Positions 25,530 to 36,759 of a DNA stretch of 56,532 nucleotides are shown here, one piece after another; positions within the stretch are counted from its first letter, which is position 1; each line of letters begins with the position of its first letter. The DNA is taken from contig CALMVT010000434.1 in NCBI GenBank assembly GCA_937873175.1, positions 19,603 to 76,134 of the forward strand. Reading direction: 5' to 3'. The position numbers and the translations under genes were made by a program. The notes beneath the pieces are model-generated. The model did no database searches. It saw only the letters and a list, made by a program, of their open reading frames with translations, and had not been told where the DNA came from. This DNA is from an uncultured Acetobacteraceae bacterium. Its GTDB lineage: Bacteria > Pseudomonadota > Alphaproteobacteria > Acetobacterales > Acetobacteraceae.

Positions 25530-26915
25530 GTGAGCACGCAGATTCTGATGCCGGCGCTGTCGCCAACCATGACAGAAGGCAAGTTGGCCCGCTGGCTGAA
25601 GAAGGTGGGCGAGGATGTGCGCGCCGGCGACGTGATCGCGGAGATTGAGACGGACAAGGCCACCATGGAAGTGGAGGCTGTGGACGAGGGCAAACTGTCA
25701 CAGATCCTGGTTGAGGAAGGCACTGACGGCGTCGCGGTGAACACGCCGATCGCGACCCTGTCAGCCGATGGCGAAGCGGCAAGCGAGACTGGAGCCAAGC
25801 CCGGTGCGCCTGCGCCCACGGCGGCGAAGCAGCCCGCGCCGGAACCGTTGGAGGATCGCAAAGTCGTTGCCGACAAGGCCGTGGCGGCGCAGGTCACGCC
25901 GGCCTCGACCGCGGCCGCCCCGGAGCGCGATTGGGGGCCGACCAAGCCCATGACTGTGCGGGAAGCGTTGCGCGACGCCATGGCGGCCGAGATGCGCGCC
26001 GATGACCGCGTGTTCCTGCTCGGCGAGGAGGTCGCGCAGTATCAGGGCGCCTACAAGATCAGCCAGGGCCTGCTGGATGAGTTCGGCCCGCGGCGCATCA
26101 TCGACACGCCAATCACCGAGCACGGCTTCACCGGCATGGCGGTAGGCGCCGCGATGGACGGGCTGCGGCCCATCGTCGAGTTCATGACCTTCAACTTCGC
26201 CATGCAAGCCATCGACCAGATCATCAATTCGGCCGCCAAGACGCTGTACATGTCGGGCGGCCAGATGGGGTGCCCCATCGTGTTCCGCGGGCCGAACGGC
26301 GCCGCGTCCCGGGTGGCGGCGCAGCACAGCCAGGATTACGCCTCGTGGTATGCGCACTGCCCCGGCCTCAAGGTGGTGGCGCCTTGGTCGGCGGCAGACG
26401 CCAAAGGCCTGCTTCGGACAGCGATCCGTGACCCGAACCCGGTGATCGTGCTGGAGAATGAAATTCTCTACGGGCAAACCTTTGAGTGCCCGACCGACGA
26501 GGGCTTTACCGTGCCCATCGGCAAGGCCAAGGTCGAGCGGACCGGCAAGCACGTCACCATCGTCGCATACAGCATTATGGTTGGCGTGGCGATGAAGGCA
26601 GCGGAAACCCTAGCGGAGCAGGGGATCGAAGCCGAGGTGATCAACCTGCGCAGCCTGCGCCCGCTGGACACCGCGGCCATCGTCGAAAGCGTGAAAAAGA
26701 CGAACCGAGTGGTGACGGTCGAGGAGGGCTGGCCCTATGCCGGCATCGGCGCCGAGATCGCCATGCAGGTGATCGAGCATTGCTTTGACTGGCTCGATGC
26801 GCCGCCGGTGCGGGTGCATGGGCTGGACATCCCCCTCCCTTACGCCGCGAACCTGGAGAAGCTGGCGCTGCCGCAGCCGCCCTGGGTGGTTGATGCCGTG
26901 AAGAAGATTGTCTGA
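25530..26915 (+). CDS. pdhB: Pyruvate dehydrogenase E1 beta subunit with N-terminal lipoyl domain
   Basis: GTG start [37 protein letters not shown] lipoyl motif; [34 protein letters not shown]. Confidence 0.95.
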   Translation: MSTQILMPALSPTMTEGKLARWLKKVGEDVRAGDVIAEIETDKATMEVEAVDEGKLSQILVEEGTDGVAVNTPIATLSADGEAASETGAKPGAPAPTAAKQPAPEPLEDRKVVADKAVAAQVTPASTAAAPERDWGPTKPMTVREALRDAMAAEMRADDRVFLLGEEVAQYQGAYKISQGLLDEFGPRRIIDTPITEHGFTGMAVGAAMDGLRPIVEFMTFNFAMQAIDQIINSAAKTLYMSGGQMGCPIVFRGPNGAASRVAAQHSQDYASWYAHCPGLKVVAPWSAADAKGLLRTAIRDPNPVIVLENEILYGQTFECPTDEGFTVPIGKAKVERTGKHVTIVAYSIMVGVAMKAAETLAEQGIEAEVINLRSLRPLDTAAIVESVKKTNRVVTVEEGWPYAGIGAEIAMQVIEHCFDWLDAPPVRVHGLDIPLPYAANLEKLALPQPPWVVDAVKKIV

Positions 26916-26928
26916 GGGAGCGCGCAGC

Positions 26929-28296
26929 ATGGCGACGAATATCCTGATGCCGGCGCTCTCGCCGACGATGACCGAGGGCACGCTGGCCCGTTGGCTGAAG
27001 AAGGAGGGCGACGACGTCCGCGCCGGCGACGTGATCGCGGAGATCGAGACGGACAAGGCCACCATGGAAGTGGAAGCCGTCGATGAGGGCGTGCTGAGCA
27101 AGATCCTCGTGCCGGATGGCACCGCCGGGGTGAAGGTGAACGAGCCGATCGCCGTGCTAGCTGGGGACGGAGAGGACGCGGCTGCGCCGGCACCCGAAGC
27201 GCCGCCAGCCCAGGCTCCGGCCGCGCAAACCCCGGCAGCGCAAACCCCGGCAGCGCAAGCCCTGGTTGCTGCGCCTGTCCCAGCCGCCACGCCGGCACCC
27301 AGGGCGAACGGCCATGACCCTGCGTCCGGGCATGAGGGCGAGCGGGTCTTTGCCTCGCCGCTGGCCCGGCGCATGGCCAAGCAGGCCAACATCGACCTGG
27401 CATCCATCAAAGGCTCTGGCCCGAACGGCCGCATCATCCGCGCCGACATTGAGGCGCGAAAGGCGCCGGGCACGCCGCAGCCTTCGCCCGTTGAGGCGGA
27501 GGCGGGCGCCAGGGAGGCCGAGGCCGCCCCGCCGCCGGTGCAGCAGGCCAAGCCGGAAGCAAAGCCCGCACCGAAGCCCGCGGCGGCACCGGTCACGGCG
27601 CCGCACCAACTCGTACCGAACTCGACGATGCGGAAGGTGATCGCGCGGCGCTTGCTGGAAAGCCATCAGCTTGTGCCGAACTTCTACGTCACGATGGACG
27701 TGGAGATCGACGCATTGCTGAAGCTGCGCGCCGAGTTGAACGCGCGGGCACCGAAGGACGGACCCGGCGCGTTTAAGCTCTCGGTCAACGACCTGGTTAT
27801 CAAGGCCGCCGCGGCGGCGCTCCGCCGGGTGCCGAAGGTGAATGCGACCTTCACCGAGGACGCGACCATCCTGTATGACGACATCGACATCAGCGTAGCG
27901 GTGTCGATGCCGGACGGGCTGATCACGCCGATTGTGCGCAAGGCCGACCAGAAGGGGTTGGCCGCGATCAGCAACGAGATGAAGGACCTGGGCGCCCGTG
28001 CCAAGTCCGGCAAGCTGAAGCCAGAGGAGTTCCAGGGCGGCAGCTTCTCGATCTCCAACCTGGGCATGTTCGGCGTGAAGCAGTTCACGGCCATCATCAA
28101 CCCGCCGCAGGCCGCGATCCTGGCGGTGGGTGCCGGGGAGAAGCGCCCAGTGGTAAAGGAGGGCGCGCTTGCGGTCGCCACGGTGATGACGTGCACGCTG
28201 AGCGTGGATCACCGGGTCGCGGACGGGGCGCTTGGCGCCGAATGGATGGCCGTGTTCAAGGGCATCGTCGAGGACCCGCTCAGCCTGATGCTGTAG
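26929..28296 (+). CDS. pdhC: Dihydrolipoamide acetyltransferase (PDH E2)
   Basis: Lipoyl domain [12 protein letters not shown], peripheral-subunit-binding domain [29 protein letters not shown], catalytic [19 protein letters not shown]. Confidence 0.96.
   Translation: MATNILMPALSPTMTEGTLARWLKKEGDDVRAGDVIAEIETDKATMEVEAVDEGVLSKILVPDGTAGVKVNEPIAVLAGDGEDAAAPAPEAPPAQAPAAQTPAAQTPAAQALVAAPVPAATPAPRANGHDPASGHEGERVFASPLARRMAKQANIDLASIKGSGPNGRIIRADIEARKAPGTPQPSPVEAEAGAREAEAAPPPVQQAKPEAKPAPKPAAAPVTAPHQLVPNSTMRKVIARRLLESHQLVPNFYVTMDVEIDALLKLRAELNARAPKDGPGAFKLSVNDLVIKAAAAALRRVPKVNATFTEDATILYDDIDISVAVSMPDGLITPIVRKADQKGLAAISNEMKDLGARAKSGKLKPEEFQGGSFSISNLGMFGVKQFTAIINPPQAAILAVGAGEKRPVVKEGALAVATVMTCTLSVDHRVADGALGAEWMAVFKGIVEDPLSLML
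27223..27257 (+). repeat. 15-bp tandem repeat in the pdhC interdomain linker
   Basis: GCGCAAACCCCGGCA twice in tandem plus a degenerate partial third copy; encodes [13 protein letters not shown]. Confidence 0.8.
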
Positions 28297-28318
28297 GCCA
28301 ACGCTTTAGGATCGTTTG

Positions 28319-29716
28319 ATGGAAAGCAAATTCGATGTGGTCGTCGTCGGGGGAGGCCCCGGCGGTTACGTCGCGGCGATCCGCGCCGCCCAGCTCGGCA
28401 TGAAGGCCGCCGTGGTGGAACGGGAGCACCTGGGCGGCATATGCCTGAACTGGGGCTGCATCCCGACCAAGGCGTTGCTGCGCTCGTCCGAGATCAACCA
28501 TCTGCTGCACAATCTCGGCGAGTTCGGCTTCAGCGCGGAGAACGTGCAGTTCGACTTGCCGAAGATCGTGACCCGTTCGCGCAAGGTTGCCAAGCAATTG
28601 GCAGGCGGCGTCGGGCACCTCCTGAAAAAGAACAAGGTCGCGGTGTTCGAAGGCGCAGCGAAGCTTGCGGGCAAGCATACCCTGGGCGTGACCAAGGATG
28701 GCAAGGAGGTTGCGACGCTCACAGCGCCGCATATCGTTCTGGCGACCGGCGCGCGGGCGCGGCAACTGCCGGGGATGGAAGGCGACGGCAAGCTGATCTG
28801 GACCTATCGCGAAGCCATGGTGCCGCCCAGCATGCCGAAGTCGCTGCTGGTGGTCGGCTCCGGCGCGATCGGCATCGAGTTCGCGAGCTTCTACCGCAAC
28901 ATGGGTGCCGAGGTGACGGTTGTGGAAATGCTCGACCGCATCCTGCCGGTCGAGGACGAGGAGATCAGCGCGTTTGCCCGCAAGTCGTTCGAGAAGCAAG
29001 GGATCAAGATCCTGACCTCGGCCAAGACGACCAAGGTGCAAAAGAACGGGGACAGCGTGACGGCCACGGTCGAGGCTGGGGGCAAGGCGCAGGACATCAC
29101 CGTGGACCGGGTGATCTCCGCGGTAGGCATCGTCGGCAACGTCGAGGACCTGGGGCTGGAAGGCACCGGCGTCAAAGTGGAGCGCGGCCACATCGTCATC
29201 GACGAGTACTGCCGCACCGGGGAGGCCGGCATCTATGCGATCGGTGACGTGACGGGCGCGCCGTGGCTGGCGCACAAGGCAAGCCATGAGGGCGTGATCT
29301 GCATCGAGAGCATCGCCCGGCAGAACGACGTGAAGCCGCTGAACGTCGGCAACATCCCCGGCTGCACCTACAGCCGCCCGCAGATCGCCTCTGTCGGCAT
29401 GACGGAAACCCGGGCCAAGGCAGCCGGGCATGAAGTCCGCATCGGGCGCTTCCCATTCATCGGCAATGGTAAGGCGATCTCGATGGGCGAGCCGGAAGGC
29501 ATGGTGAAGGTCGTATTCGACTCGAAATCCGGCGAATTGCTGGGCGCGCACATGGTGGGCGCCGAAGTTACGGAAATGATCCAGGGCTATGCGGTCGCCC
29601 GCACTCTGGAGACAACCGAGGTCGAGCTGATGCACACCGTTTTCCCGCACCCGACGGTCAGCGAGACGATGCACGAGGCGGTGCTGGACGCCTACGGCCG
29701 GGCGATCCACTTCTGA
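28319..29716 (+). CDS. lpdA: Dihydrolipoyl dehydrogenase
   Basis: [58 protein letters not shown]. Confidence 0.97.
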   Translation: MESKFDVVVVGGGPGGYVAAIRAAQLGMKAAVVEREHLGGICLNWGCIPTKALLRSSEINHLLHNLGEFGFSAENVQFDLPKIVTRSRKVAKQLAGGVGHLLKKNKVAVFEGAAKLAGKHTLGVTKDGKEVATLTAPHIVLATGARARQLPGMEGDGKLIWTYREAMVPPSMPKSLLVVGSGAIGIEFASFYRNMGAEVTVVEMLDRILPVEDEEISAFARKSFEKQGIKILTSAKTTKVQKNGDSVTATVEAGGKAQDITVDRVISAVGIVGNVEDLGLEGTGVKVERGHIVIDEYCRTGEAGIYAIGDVTGAPWLAHKASHEGVICIESIARQNDVKPLNVGNIPGCTYSRPQIASVGMTETRAKAAGHEVRIGRFPFIGNGKAISMGEPEGMVKVVFDSKSGELLGAHMVGAEVTEMIQGYAVARTLETTEVELMHTVFPHPTVSETMHEAVLDAYGRAIHF

Positions 29717-29783
29717 GGCTTCGCTTGACGGGTGGGCTGGTCCCATCCACTTGAATGTTTCTGTTTTTGTGCCGGGAGGCCGC

Positions 29784-30761
29784 ATGGCGTCGCGTATCGT
29801 GGTCGATCACCGCCGGGCCGTGCCGGGCATGGCCCGGCATCCGGAAAAGGCAAACCGCCCGGACAATCCGATCCAGCGCAAGCCCGACTGGATACGGGTC
29901 AAGGCACCCAACCACCCGACATACCATGAGACCCGGACGCTGATGCGCGAGAACCGGCTGGTGACGGTTTGCGAAGAGGCGGCTTGTCCCAATATCGGCG
30001 AGTGCTGGTCGCAGCGCCATGCGACGATGATGATCATGGGTGACACCTGCACCCGCGCCTGCAGCTTCTGCAACGTTCGGACTGGCCAGCCGGAAGCGCT
30101 CGACGCGGACGAGCCGCGGCGGGTGGCGGACGCGGTGGCGAAGCTGGGGCTGCGGCACGTGGTCATCACGTCGGTGGACCGGGACGACCTACGCGACGGC
30201 GGCGCCAGGCATTTCGCCGCGGTGATCCGCGCCATCCGCACAGCGGCGCCGGGCACGACGATCGAGGTCTTAACGCCTGATTTCCTGCGCAAGCCCGGCG
30301 GGCTCGAGGTGGTGGCGGAGGCGCAGCCCGACGTGTTCAACCACAACTTGGAGACGGTTCCGCGGCTTTACACGACCATTCGGCCCGGCGCGCGATACTA
30401 CCAGTCGCTCCGGTTGCTGGACCGGGTAAAGATGGTAGACTCGACGGTCTTCACCAAATCCGGGCTGATGCTCGGGCTGGGGGAGCAGCGCGCCGAGGTC
30501 ATGCAGGTCATGGATGACCTGCGGGTGGCCGATGTCGATTTCCTGACCCTGGGCCAATACCTGCAGCCCACGGTGAAGCATGCGGCGGTGGACCGCTTCG
30601 TGCCGCCGGAGGAGTTTGCAGATTATGCCGCAATGGCCCGCGCAAAAGGATTTCTGATGGTAAGCGCCACGCCGTTGACCCGCAGTTCGTATCATGCGGA
30701 CGCGGATTTCGCGCAGTTGCGCGATGCTCGTGCCAAGCAACTCGCGCTGGTGGCTGCCTAG
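29784..30761 (+). CDS. lipA: Lipoyl synthase
   Basis: [13 protein letters not shown] and radical [13 protein letters not shown]. Confidence 0.97.
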   Translation: MASRIVVDHRRAVPGMARHPEKANRPDNPIQRKPDWIRVKAPNHPTYHETRTLMRENRLVTVCEEAACPNIGECWSQRHATMMIMGDTCTRACSFCNVRTGQPEALDADEPRRVADAVAKLGLRHVVITSVDRDDLRDGGARHFAAVIRAIRTAAPGTTIEVLTPDFLRKPGGLEVVAEAQPDVFNHNLETVPRLYTTIRPGARYYQSLRLLDRVKMVDSTVFTKSGLMLGLGEQRAEVMQVMDDLRVADVDFLTLGQYLQPTVKHAAVDRFVPPEEFADYAAMARAKGFLMVSATPLTRSSYHADADFAQLRDARAKQLALVAA

Positions 30762-30763
30762 CC

Positions 30764-31243
30764 ATGCCGACCCATGCCGAGCACAAGGTCTTGCCCTACA
30801 GCCCGGAGCAGATGTTCGATTTGGTGGCCGATGTCGGCAAGTATCCGACCTTTTTGCCCTGGTGCGCCGGCGCGCGGGTGAAGTCCCACACGGAAACGCA
30901 GCTTGTGGCGGACCTCACCATCGGTTTTGGGCCGTTCCGCGAAAGCTTCACCAGCCGGGTCGAGCTTGATCGGCCGCGGCATATTCAGGTCAAGTATGAG
31001 AATGGGCCGTTCCGCTACTTGAACAACCAATGGACGTTCGAGCCGAACCCGAAAGGCTGCAACGTCAAGTTCTACGTCGATTTCGAGCTCAGGAGCCGCG
31101 TGCTGCAAGCCGCCATTGGGGTTGTGTTTAACAATGCCGTGAAACTGATGGTCAACGCTTTCTTGAAGCGTGCGCGGGAGGTGTACGGTGCGCCGGCCGC
31201 GACGATCAACGTGACCCCGGCCGCTGTGCCGGCAAAGTCCTGA
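30764..31243 (+). CDS. Coq10/RatA-type START-domain protein
   Basis: HKVLPYSPEQMFDLVADVGKYPTFLPWCAGARV. Confidence 0.9.
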   Translation: MPTHAEHKVLPYSPEQMFDLVADVGKYPTFLPWCAGARVKSHTETQLVADLTIGFGPFRESFTSRVELDRPRHIQVKYENGPFRYLNNQWTFEPNPKGCNVKFYVDFELRSRVLQAAIGVVFNNAVKLMVNAFLKRAREVYGAPAATINVTPAAVPAKS

Positions 31244-31259
31244 AACGGGGTCAGTCAGT

Positions 31260-32324
31260 ATGACCTATGCTCCGCCGCGGTTTGACGACAGGGTTCCGGT
31301 GCGGGTCAACCTGTATTCGGACACCCAGACCAAGCCGAGCCTGGCGATGAAGCAGGCGATGATGGAGGCCGAAGTCGGGGACGAGCAGCATGGCGCCGAT
31401 CCCACCGTGTGGGCGTTGTGCGACCGCATGGCGGCGTTGCTCGGCAAAGAGGCAGCGATGTTCCTGCCGTCCGGGACCATGTGCAACGAAGTTGCCATCC
31501 TGACGCAATGCCGGGCTGGCGACGAGATCCTGGCGCACCACACCGCGCACATCGCGACGGCGGAGGGCGGCGCGCCTTGGGCGCTGGCCGGCGTGCAGGT
31601 TTCGTCGCTGAATGGAGACCGCGGCGTGTTCTCGGCGGACACGTTGGCCGCTACGGTTCGCCCGGTGTCCCGCTACTCGCCCGCGCAACGTATGGTGGAG
31701 GTCGAGCAGACCGCGAATCTTGGCGGCGGCGCGATCTGGCCTCTGGCAACCTTGAATGAGGTTGCGGCGACAGCCCACGCGCACGGGATGGTCACCCATA
31801 TGGACGGCGCGCGGCTGATGAATGCGGTGGTGGCTGCGGGCGTCCCCGCGGCGGAGATGGCGGCGGGCTTTGATACGGTGTGGCTTGATTTCACCAAGGG
31901 CCTCGGGGCGCCGCTGGGGGCGGTGCTGGCCGGCTCGGCCGAGTTCATCGACGCGGCTTGGCGCTGGAAGCAACGGCTTGGCGGCTCGTTGCGGCAGGGC
32001 GGGATCTGCGCGGCGGCGTGCTTGTATGCCCTGGACCACAACGTGGACCGTCTGGCGGACGACCACGACAACGCCCGGGTGCTGGCGCGCAGCCTGGCGC
32101 AGATCGAGGGCCTGTCCCTCGAGTTGCCGGAAACCAACCTGGTCTTCTTCGACACGCGGGGCGTGGGGCTGACAGCACAGGAACTTGCGACGCGCGTGCG
32201 GGCAGCGGGGGTGTTGATCTCGGTTATGGGCCAATACCGGGCGCGTGCCTGCACCCACCTCGACGTGACGACGCCGCAGGTCATGGAAGCCGCGTCGGCG
32301 ATCCGGGACGTGGTGCTGGGGTAG
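31260..32324 (+). CDS. Low-specificity L-threonine aldolase / beta-eliminating lyase family
   Basis: VNLYSDTQTKPSLAMKQAMMEAEVGDEQHGADPTV; PLP lysine region TVWLDFTKGLGAPLGAVLAGS. Confidence 0.88.
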   Translation: MTYAPPRFDDRVPVRVNLYSDTQTKPSLAMKQAMMEAEVGDEQHGADPTVWALCDRMAALLGKEAAMFLPSGTMCNEVAILTQCRAGDEILAHHTAHIATAEGGAPWALAGVQVSSLNGDRGVFSADTLAATVRPVSRYSPAQRMVEVEQTANLGGGAIWPLATLNEVAATAHAHGMVTHMDGARLMNAVVAAGVPAAEMAAGFDTVWLDFTKGLGAPLGAVLAGSAEFIDAAWRWKQRLGGSLRQGGICAAACLYALDHNVDRLADDHDNARVLARSLAQIEGLSLELPETNLVFFDTRGVGLTAQELATRVRAAGVLISVMGQYRARACTHLDVTTPQVMEAASAIRDVVLG

Positions 32325-32326
32325 GT

Positions 32327-32821
32327 TTACCGGCCTTTCGCCGCCGCATCGAGCAGGGCCAAGGCGTGCTCCACCGTTGCCCGGCGTATGGCGGTCCGGT
32401 CGCCTGAAAACACCTGCCGCTCCGCTGAAGGGGAGGCTGCGCGGCCGGCAAGGCCGAACCATACGGTTCCCACAGGCTTGCTTTCGCTGCCTCCGCCGGG
32501 TCCCGCGACGCCGGTGACTGCGATTGTCAGCGCAGCCCGCGAGCGCAGTAGCGCGCCGTTTGCCATGCTGGCGGCGACCGGGCCGCTCACCGCGCCGTTT
32601 GCCTCGATAAGTTCAGGCGGCACGCCGAGCATGTCCGACTTGGCCGCATTGGAGTAGGCGACGAAGCCGCAGTCCAAAACGTCTGATGAACCTGCAACTT
32701 CAGTCAGCACGCCGGCGATCAAGCCGCCTGTGCAGCTTTCCGCCGTCGCGAGCATCAACCCGCGAGACCGGCATTCGGCGAGCAGGGTCGCCGCAGCCTG
32801 GATCAGATCCGGATCGAACAT
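32327..32821 (-). CDS. pncC: CinA C-terminal family nicotinamide-nucleotide amidohydrolase
   Basis: LMLATAESCTGGLIAGVLTEVAGSSDVLDCGFVAYSNAAK; GVAGPGGGSESKPVGTVWFG. Confidence 0.93.
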   Translation of the reverse strand: MFDPDLIQAAATLLAECRSRGLMLATAESCTGGLIAGVLTEVAGSSDVLDCGFVAYSNAAKSDMLGVPPELIEANGAVSGPVAASMANGALLRSRAALTIAVTGVAGPGGGSESKPVGTVWFGLAGRAASPSAERQVFSGDRTAIRRATVEHALALLDAAAKGR

Positions 32822-32838
32822 TGGGGGTGCCCTTCCAC

Positions 32839-33282
32839 TCAGAAATCGGTCAGTTGCCGGACGACGTAAAGCACCGCCGCAACGACGCCGCCGGCAACGA
32901 TATCGTCCGTCATGATGCCGAACGCGCCGGCTTGGCGGTCCGCCCAACCGACCGGGCCTGGTTTCCAGATGTCGAGCACGCGGAAGCACACGAAGGCCGC
33001 AGCCAACCCGGTGAACGAGATTCCGGCAAGCCCCAGCATCGCGATCCACTGGCCGGCCACCTCGTCGATCACGACCCATCCCGGGTCCGCATTAGGATCG
33101 GCCACGGCGCGCGGGATGACGAGGTAGCCCACCCCCGCCGCAAGCGCCGCGCCGAGCGGCAGCAGCCAGGGCGGCCCGAGCATCATTGCGGCGCCGATCA
33201 GCAACGCCACCGCGGACCCCGCCGTTCCCGGAGCGACCGGGAAAAAACCGACGCCGAAGAAGCTCGCGACGGAACGGCTCAT
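32839..33282 (-). CDS. pgpA: Phosphatidylglycerophosphatase A
   Basis: FFGVGFFPVAPGTAGSAVAL; DPGWVVIDEVAGQWIAM; DDIVAG. Confidence 0.92.
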   Translation of the reverse strand: MSRSVASFFGVGFFPVAPGTAGSAVALLIGAAMMLGPPWLLPLGAALAAGVGYLVIPRAVADPNADPGWVVIDEVAGQWIAMLGLAGISFTGLAAAFVCFRVLDIWKPGPVGWADRQAGAFGIMTDDIVAGGVVAAVLYVVRQLTDF

Positions 33283-35222
33283 CCGGCGGATCGCACGAGC
33301 GGATGCGGCGCACCGGTGCCGCGCCGGGCTGCGTAGATTACGACGTTCTCAATCACGCGCTGCACGTAGTTTCGGGTTTCGTTGAACGGGATCAGCTCGA
33401 TCCAGTCAACCATGTCGATGCCGCCGGTCCGCGGGTCGCCATAGCCGGCGAGCCAATCCAACACCCGGCTCGGCCCCGCGTTGTAGCCGGCCAGCGCCAA
33501 CGGCAGGGCGCCCCCGAACTGGTCCAACAGCGCCTGAAGATAGGCCGTGCCGAGCCGCATATTGTAGGCGGCATCGATTGTCAGCGCGGGTTGGTTCACG
33601 GCCTCGTTCAAACGCAGCGCGACGCTGGCGGCGGTTGCCGGCATGAGCTGCATCAAGCCCTGCGCGCCGGCCGGGCTTCCGGCTTGGACATCGAAGCTGC
33701 TTTCCTGCCGGATCAGGCCGAGCGTCACCGCAGGCTCGACCCTGGCATCCGGCGGCTGCACTGCGATGGGCCAGCCGGTTTCCGGCAGCATCACCCCGTC
33801 CCGCCCGGCCCGGCGCGCGATTGTCACGGCTTGGTCGGGCAGGCCGAGACCCAAAGCCATGCGGGCAGCCATCGCGCGCTCAGCCGGGTTCGGCGCTGTC
33901 TCGCCCAGTCGCAACAGGAACGCCTTGGCCCGGCGCGGCTCGCCCCAGGCCACCAGCAGGGCCGCCGCCCGTGCGAGTTCCCGGCCGATGAAGGCCGTAG
34001 CCTGTTCGGTGTTCCACGCCGGGTCATGCGCGGCGCGGATGCGGACGGCAAGCGCCGCGTCGTCGTCGCCTGAGGCGCGGATGGCGAGTTGGCCGTAGAA
34101 CGTGGTCGGCCAAGCGGCGGCCAGGGCGTAGGCAGCTTGCGCGCCCGCGGCGTCGCCCTGCGCCGCCGCGGCCCGGCCGATCCAATAATGCGCCCGGCCT
34201 TGGGTGATCGCCGCATGTGATAGGGCCGCAAGCGTTTGGAAGTGCCGGGCCGCCACATCCGGCTGCTGCAGCCGACGCAGCGCGATCCAGCCGGACAGGA
34301 ACTCCGCGTCGATTGCGGCCTCGCCGGTTTGGCGATGGCCGCTGGCCAAAGCATAGGCGGCGGTGGGGTCGCCCGCGCGCAGCATCCGCCGGGCCAGCAG
34401 GTTGCGCTCGTCCCAGAATGCCGGCCGACGGTCATCCGGGGCGGCCGCTTCCGCGGGGCCGCCCTCGTTGATCCAGATGGCCAAGGCGGCTCTGTCCTGC
34501 CCGGCGCGGCGGTGCCATCGAAGGAAGTCGAGGATAAGGCCCAGGTCGGCGCGCGCCGCGGCGGGGAGAACTGCAGCCAGCGCAGGGGCGGAGGGGTCGT
34601 CCCGCCGCAATGCCAGCCGGGCCTCGGCGGCCGGACGCCCGGCGGGATGGACCCGGATCGCCTGACGCGCTGCGGGTCCACCCGGCAGGCCGGAGTCGGT
34701 CCAGGCCAACCGGTCAAAGCGCCGCCACTGGTCATCGGCGGTCAGCGTATGGCCCCAAGTACGGATGAAGCCGAGTTCGCCCGCCGGTTCCACGCCCTTC
34801 ACCCAAGCCGTCCGGGCGTCCTGTTCGGCCTCGGCTTGGCGGCCGGCCCGGCCCAGAGCTTCGGCGCAGCGTAGCAGGGCAGCCGCCTCGAGTGCGGTGG
34901 GGCGCTGCTGGCAATGGTCCAGCGTTGCCTGGTCGTCTCCGTCCGCGGTCAGCGCCTCTTGCAGGCGACGGCCAAGCAGCGCCTGTTGCGGCCAGGCCGG
35001 ATTGTCCGCGATGAATGCCGCGAGTTCGGCGGCGCGGGCACTGCCAGGGGTCAGCAGGCGAAAGTACAGCGCGAGCTTGCGTACGAGCGGGTCGGGCGAC
35101 GCGGCGGCGAAGGCATCGGCTTCCGCCCAACGCCCCAGCCTGACCGCGCCCATCACATCCTGCGCAGCGGCGTGGGCCGGCAAGGACAGGCCCAGCACGA
35201 ACAGGAACACGGCGCGGCGCAT
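33279..35222 (-). CDS. Soluble lytic murein transglycosylase (SLT domain)
   Basis: Signal peptide MRRAVFLFVLGLSLPAHAAAQ; GLIRQESSFDVQAGSPAGAQGLMQLMPATA; GYNAGPSRV. Confidence 0.92.
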   Translation of the reverse strand: MRRAVFLFVLGLSLPAHAAAQDVMGAVRLGRWAEADAFAAASPDPLVRKLALYFRLLTPGSARAAELAAFIADNPAWPQQALLGRRLQEALTADGDDQATLDHCQQRPTALEAAALLRCAEALGRAGRQAEAEQDARTAWVKGVEPAGELGFIRTWGHTLTADDQWRRFDRLAWTDSGLPGGPAARQAIRVHPAGRPAAEARLALRRDDPSAPALAAVLPAAARADLGLILDFLRWHRRAGQDRAALAIWINEGGPAEAAAPDDRRPAFWDERNLLARRMLRAGDPTAAYALASGHRQTGEAAIDAEFLSGWIALRRLQQPDVAARHFQTLAALSHAAITQGRAHYWIGRAAAAQGDAAGAQAAYALAAAWPTTFYGQLAIRASGDDDAALAVRIRAAHDPAWNTEQATAFIGRELARAAALLVAWGEPRRAKAFLLRLGETAPNPAERAMAARMALGLGLPDQAVTIARRAGRDGVMLPETGWPIAVQPPDARVEPAVTLGLIRQESSFDVQAGSPAGAQGLMQLMPATAASVALRLNEAVNQPALTIDAAYNMRLGTAYLQALLDQFGGALPLALAGYNAGPSRVLDWLAGYGDPRTGGIDMVDWIELIPFNETRNYVQRVIENVVIYAARRGTGAPHPLVRSAG

Positions 35223-35305
35223 GATGGCTTCTAGCGCAAGGCAACCTTGCAGCGCATCCCCCATGTGCCTAGGTTCGCGATCCCCGTCCGTACCCGAGGC
35301 CCGCC

Positions 35306-36196
35306 ATGTCCAATCCATTGTTCAAGGGATCGTATGTCGCCCTGATCACGCCCATGCGCCCCGACGGCGCGGTGGATGAGACCGCGTTCGGCGCCTTTGT
35401 GGATTGGCAGATCCAGCAGGGCACCCACGGAATCGTGCCGGTGGGCACCACAGGAGAAAGCCCGACGCTCAGCCATGACGAGCATCGCCGCGTGGTCGAG
35501 ATCGCAGTGGAGGTCGCAGCCGGACGGGTGCCGGTGGTCGCCGGCGCCGGGTCGAACAGCACGGCGGAGGCCATCGAGCTGACCCGGCACGCCAAGGCAG
35601 CGGGGGCTGACGCCGCGCTGGTCGTGACGCCCTATTACAACAAGCCGACCCAGCAGGGCATGATCCTGCACTACACCGCCATCGCCGATGCGGTCGATCT
35701 GCCAATCATCATCTACAACATCCCGTCGCGCAGCGTGATCGACATGGGCGTCGAGACCATGGCGCAACTGGCGCGGCATCGGAACATCGTGGGCGTCAAG
35801 GACTCGACCGCCAACTTGGCGCGGCCGCTGCATACCCGCCGGGCTTGCGGGGCCGGGTTCGTGCAGATGTCGGGAGAGGACCATACGGCGTTGGCGTTCC
35901 TGGCAGCCGGCGGCCATGGCTGCATCAGCGTGACCGGCAACATCGCGCCACGGATGTGCAGCGAGATGCACCGCGCCTGGCAAGATGGCGAGACCGAGCG
36001 GGCCGTGACGATTCAGGACCGGCTATTGGCGCTGCATGACGCGATGTTCGCCGAGAGTAACCCCGGCCCGGTGAAGTATGGCGCGAGCCTGATGGGGCAC
36101 GGCAGCGGGCATTGCCGGCTTCCGCTGGCCCCAGTGTCGGATGCCACGCGGGCGCAGGTACGGACGGCGATGCTTGAAGCCGGGCTGCTGAACTAG
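35306..36196 (+). CDS. dapA: 4-hydroxy-tetrahydrodipicolinate synthase
   Basis: GIVPVGTTGESPTLSHDEH; VTPYYNKPTQQGMILHYTAIA; GVKDSTAN. Confidence 0.96.
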   Translation: MSNPLFKGSYVALITPMRPDGAVDETAFGAFVDWQIQQGTHGIVPVGTTGESPTLSHDEHRRVVEIAVEVAAGRVPVVAGAGSNSTAEAIELTRHAKAAGADAALVVTPYYNKPTQQGMILHYTAIADAVDLPIIIYNIPSRSVIDMGVETMAQLARHRNIVGVKDSTANLARPLHTRRACGAGFVQMSGEDHTALAFLAAGGHGCISVTGNIAPRMCSEMHRAWQDGETERAVTIQDRLLALHDAMFAESNPGPVKYGASLMGHGSGHCRLPLAPVSDATRAQVRTAMLEAGLLN

Positions 36197-36207
36197 GACC
36201 AGGCGGC

Positions 36208-36699
36208 GTGGCGGACAGCAAGACCAAGAAGAAATCGGGCCTGATCTCGTTCGGCGTGGCCGCGCAGAACAGGAAGGCGCGGTTCGACTATACGATCAAG
36301 CAGACGATGGAGGCCGGGCTGGTGCTGCGCGGCCCGGAGGTGAAGTCGCTGCGCCACGGCCGCGCGACCCTGACCGAGGCTTGGGCGGGGGAACGGGAAG
36401 GCGAGCTGTTCCTGTTCAACTGCTATATCCCGGAGTACCAGGCCGGCGTGCTATCCCGGTTCGAGCCGCGGGCACCGCGCAAGCTCTTGCTGAAGCGCAA
36501 GCAGATCGGCGAGCTGATCGGCGCGTCCACCCGGGACGGGCTGACGTTGGTGCCGCTGCAAATCCACTTCAACGACCGCGGCGTGGCCAAGGTGTTGCTG
36601 GGCGTGGGCGAGGGGCGGAAGAAGCAGGATAAGCGGCAGGCCATCGCAGCGCGGGATTGGCAGCGCGACAAGGCCCGGCTGATGCGGGACAAGGGCTGA
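36208..36699 (+). CDS. smpB: SsrA-binding protein SmpB (GTG start)
   Basis: AQNRKARFDYTIKQTMEAGLVLRGPEVKSLRHGRATLTEAW; KQDKRQAIAARDWQRDKARLMR. Confidence 0.97.
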   Translation: MADSKTKKKSGLISFGVAAQNRKARFDYTIKQTMEAGLVLRGPEVKSLRHGRATLTEAWAGEREGELFLFNCYIPEYQAGVLSRFEPRAPRKLLLKRKQIGELIGASTRDGLTLVPLQIHFNDRGVAKVLLGVGEGRKKQDKRQAIAARDWQRDKARLMRDKG

Positions 36700-36759
36700 C
36701 CGTTGCCAACCCCGTTCGCGTCGCCCACATGCAAGGCGGCAGGCAGGGGGACGGGCAGT

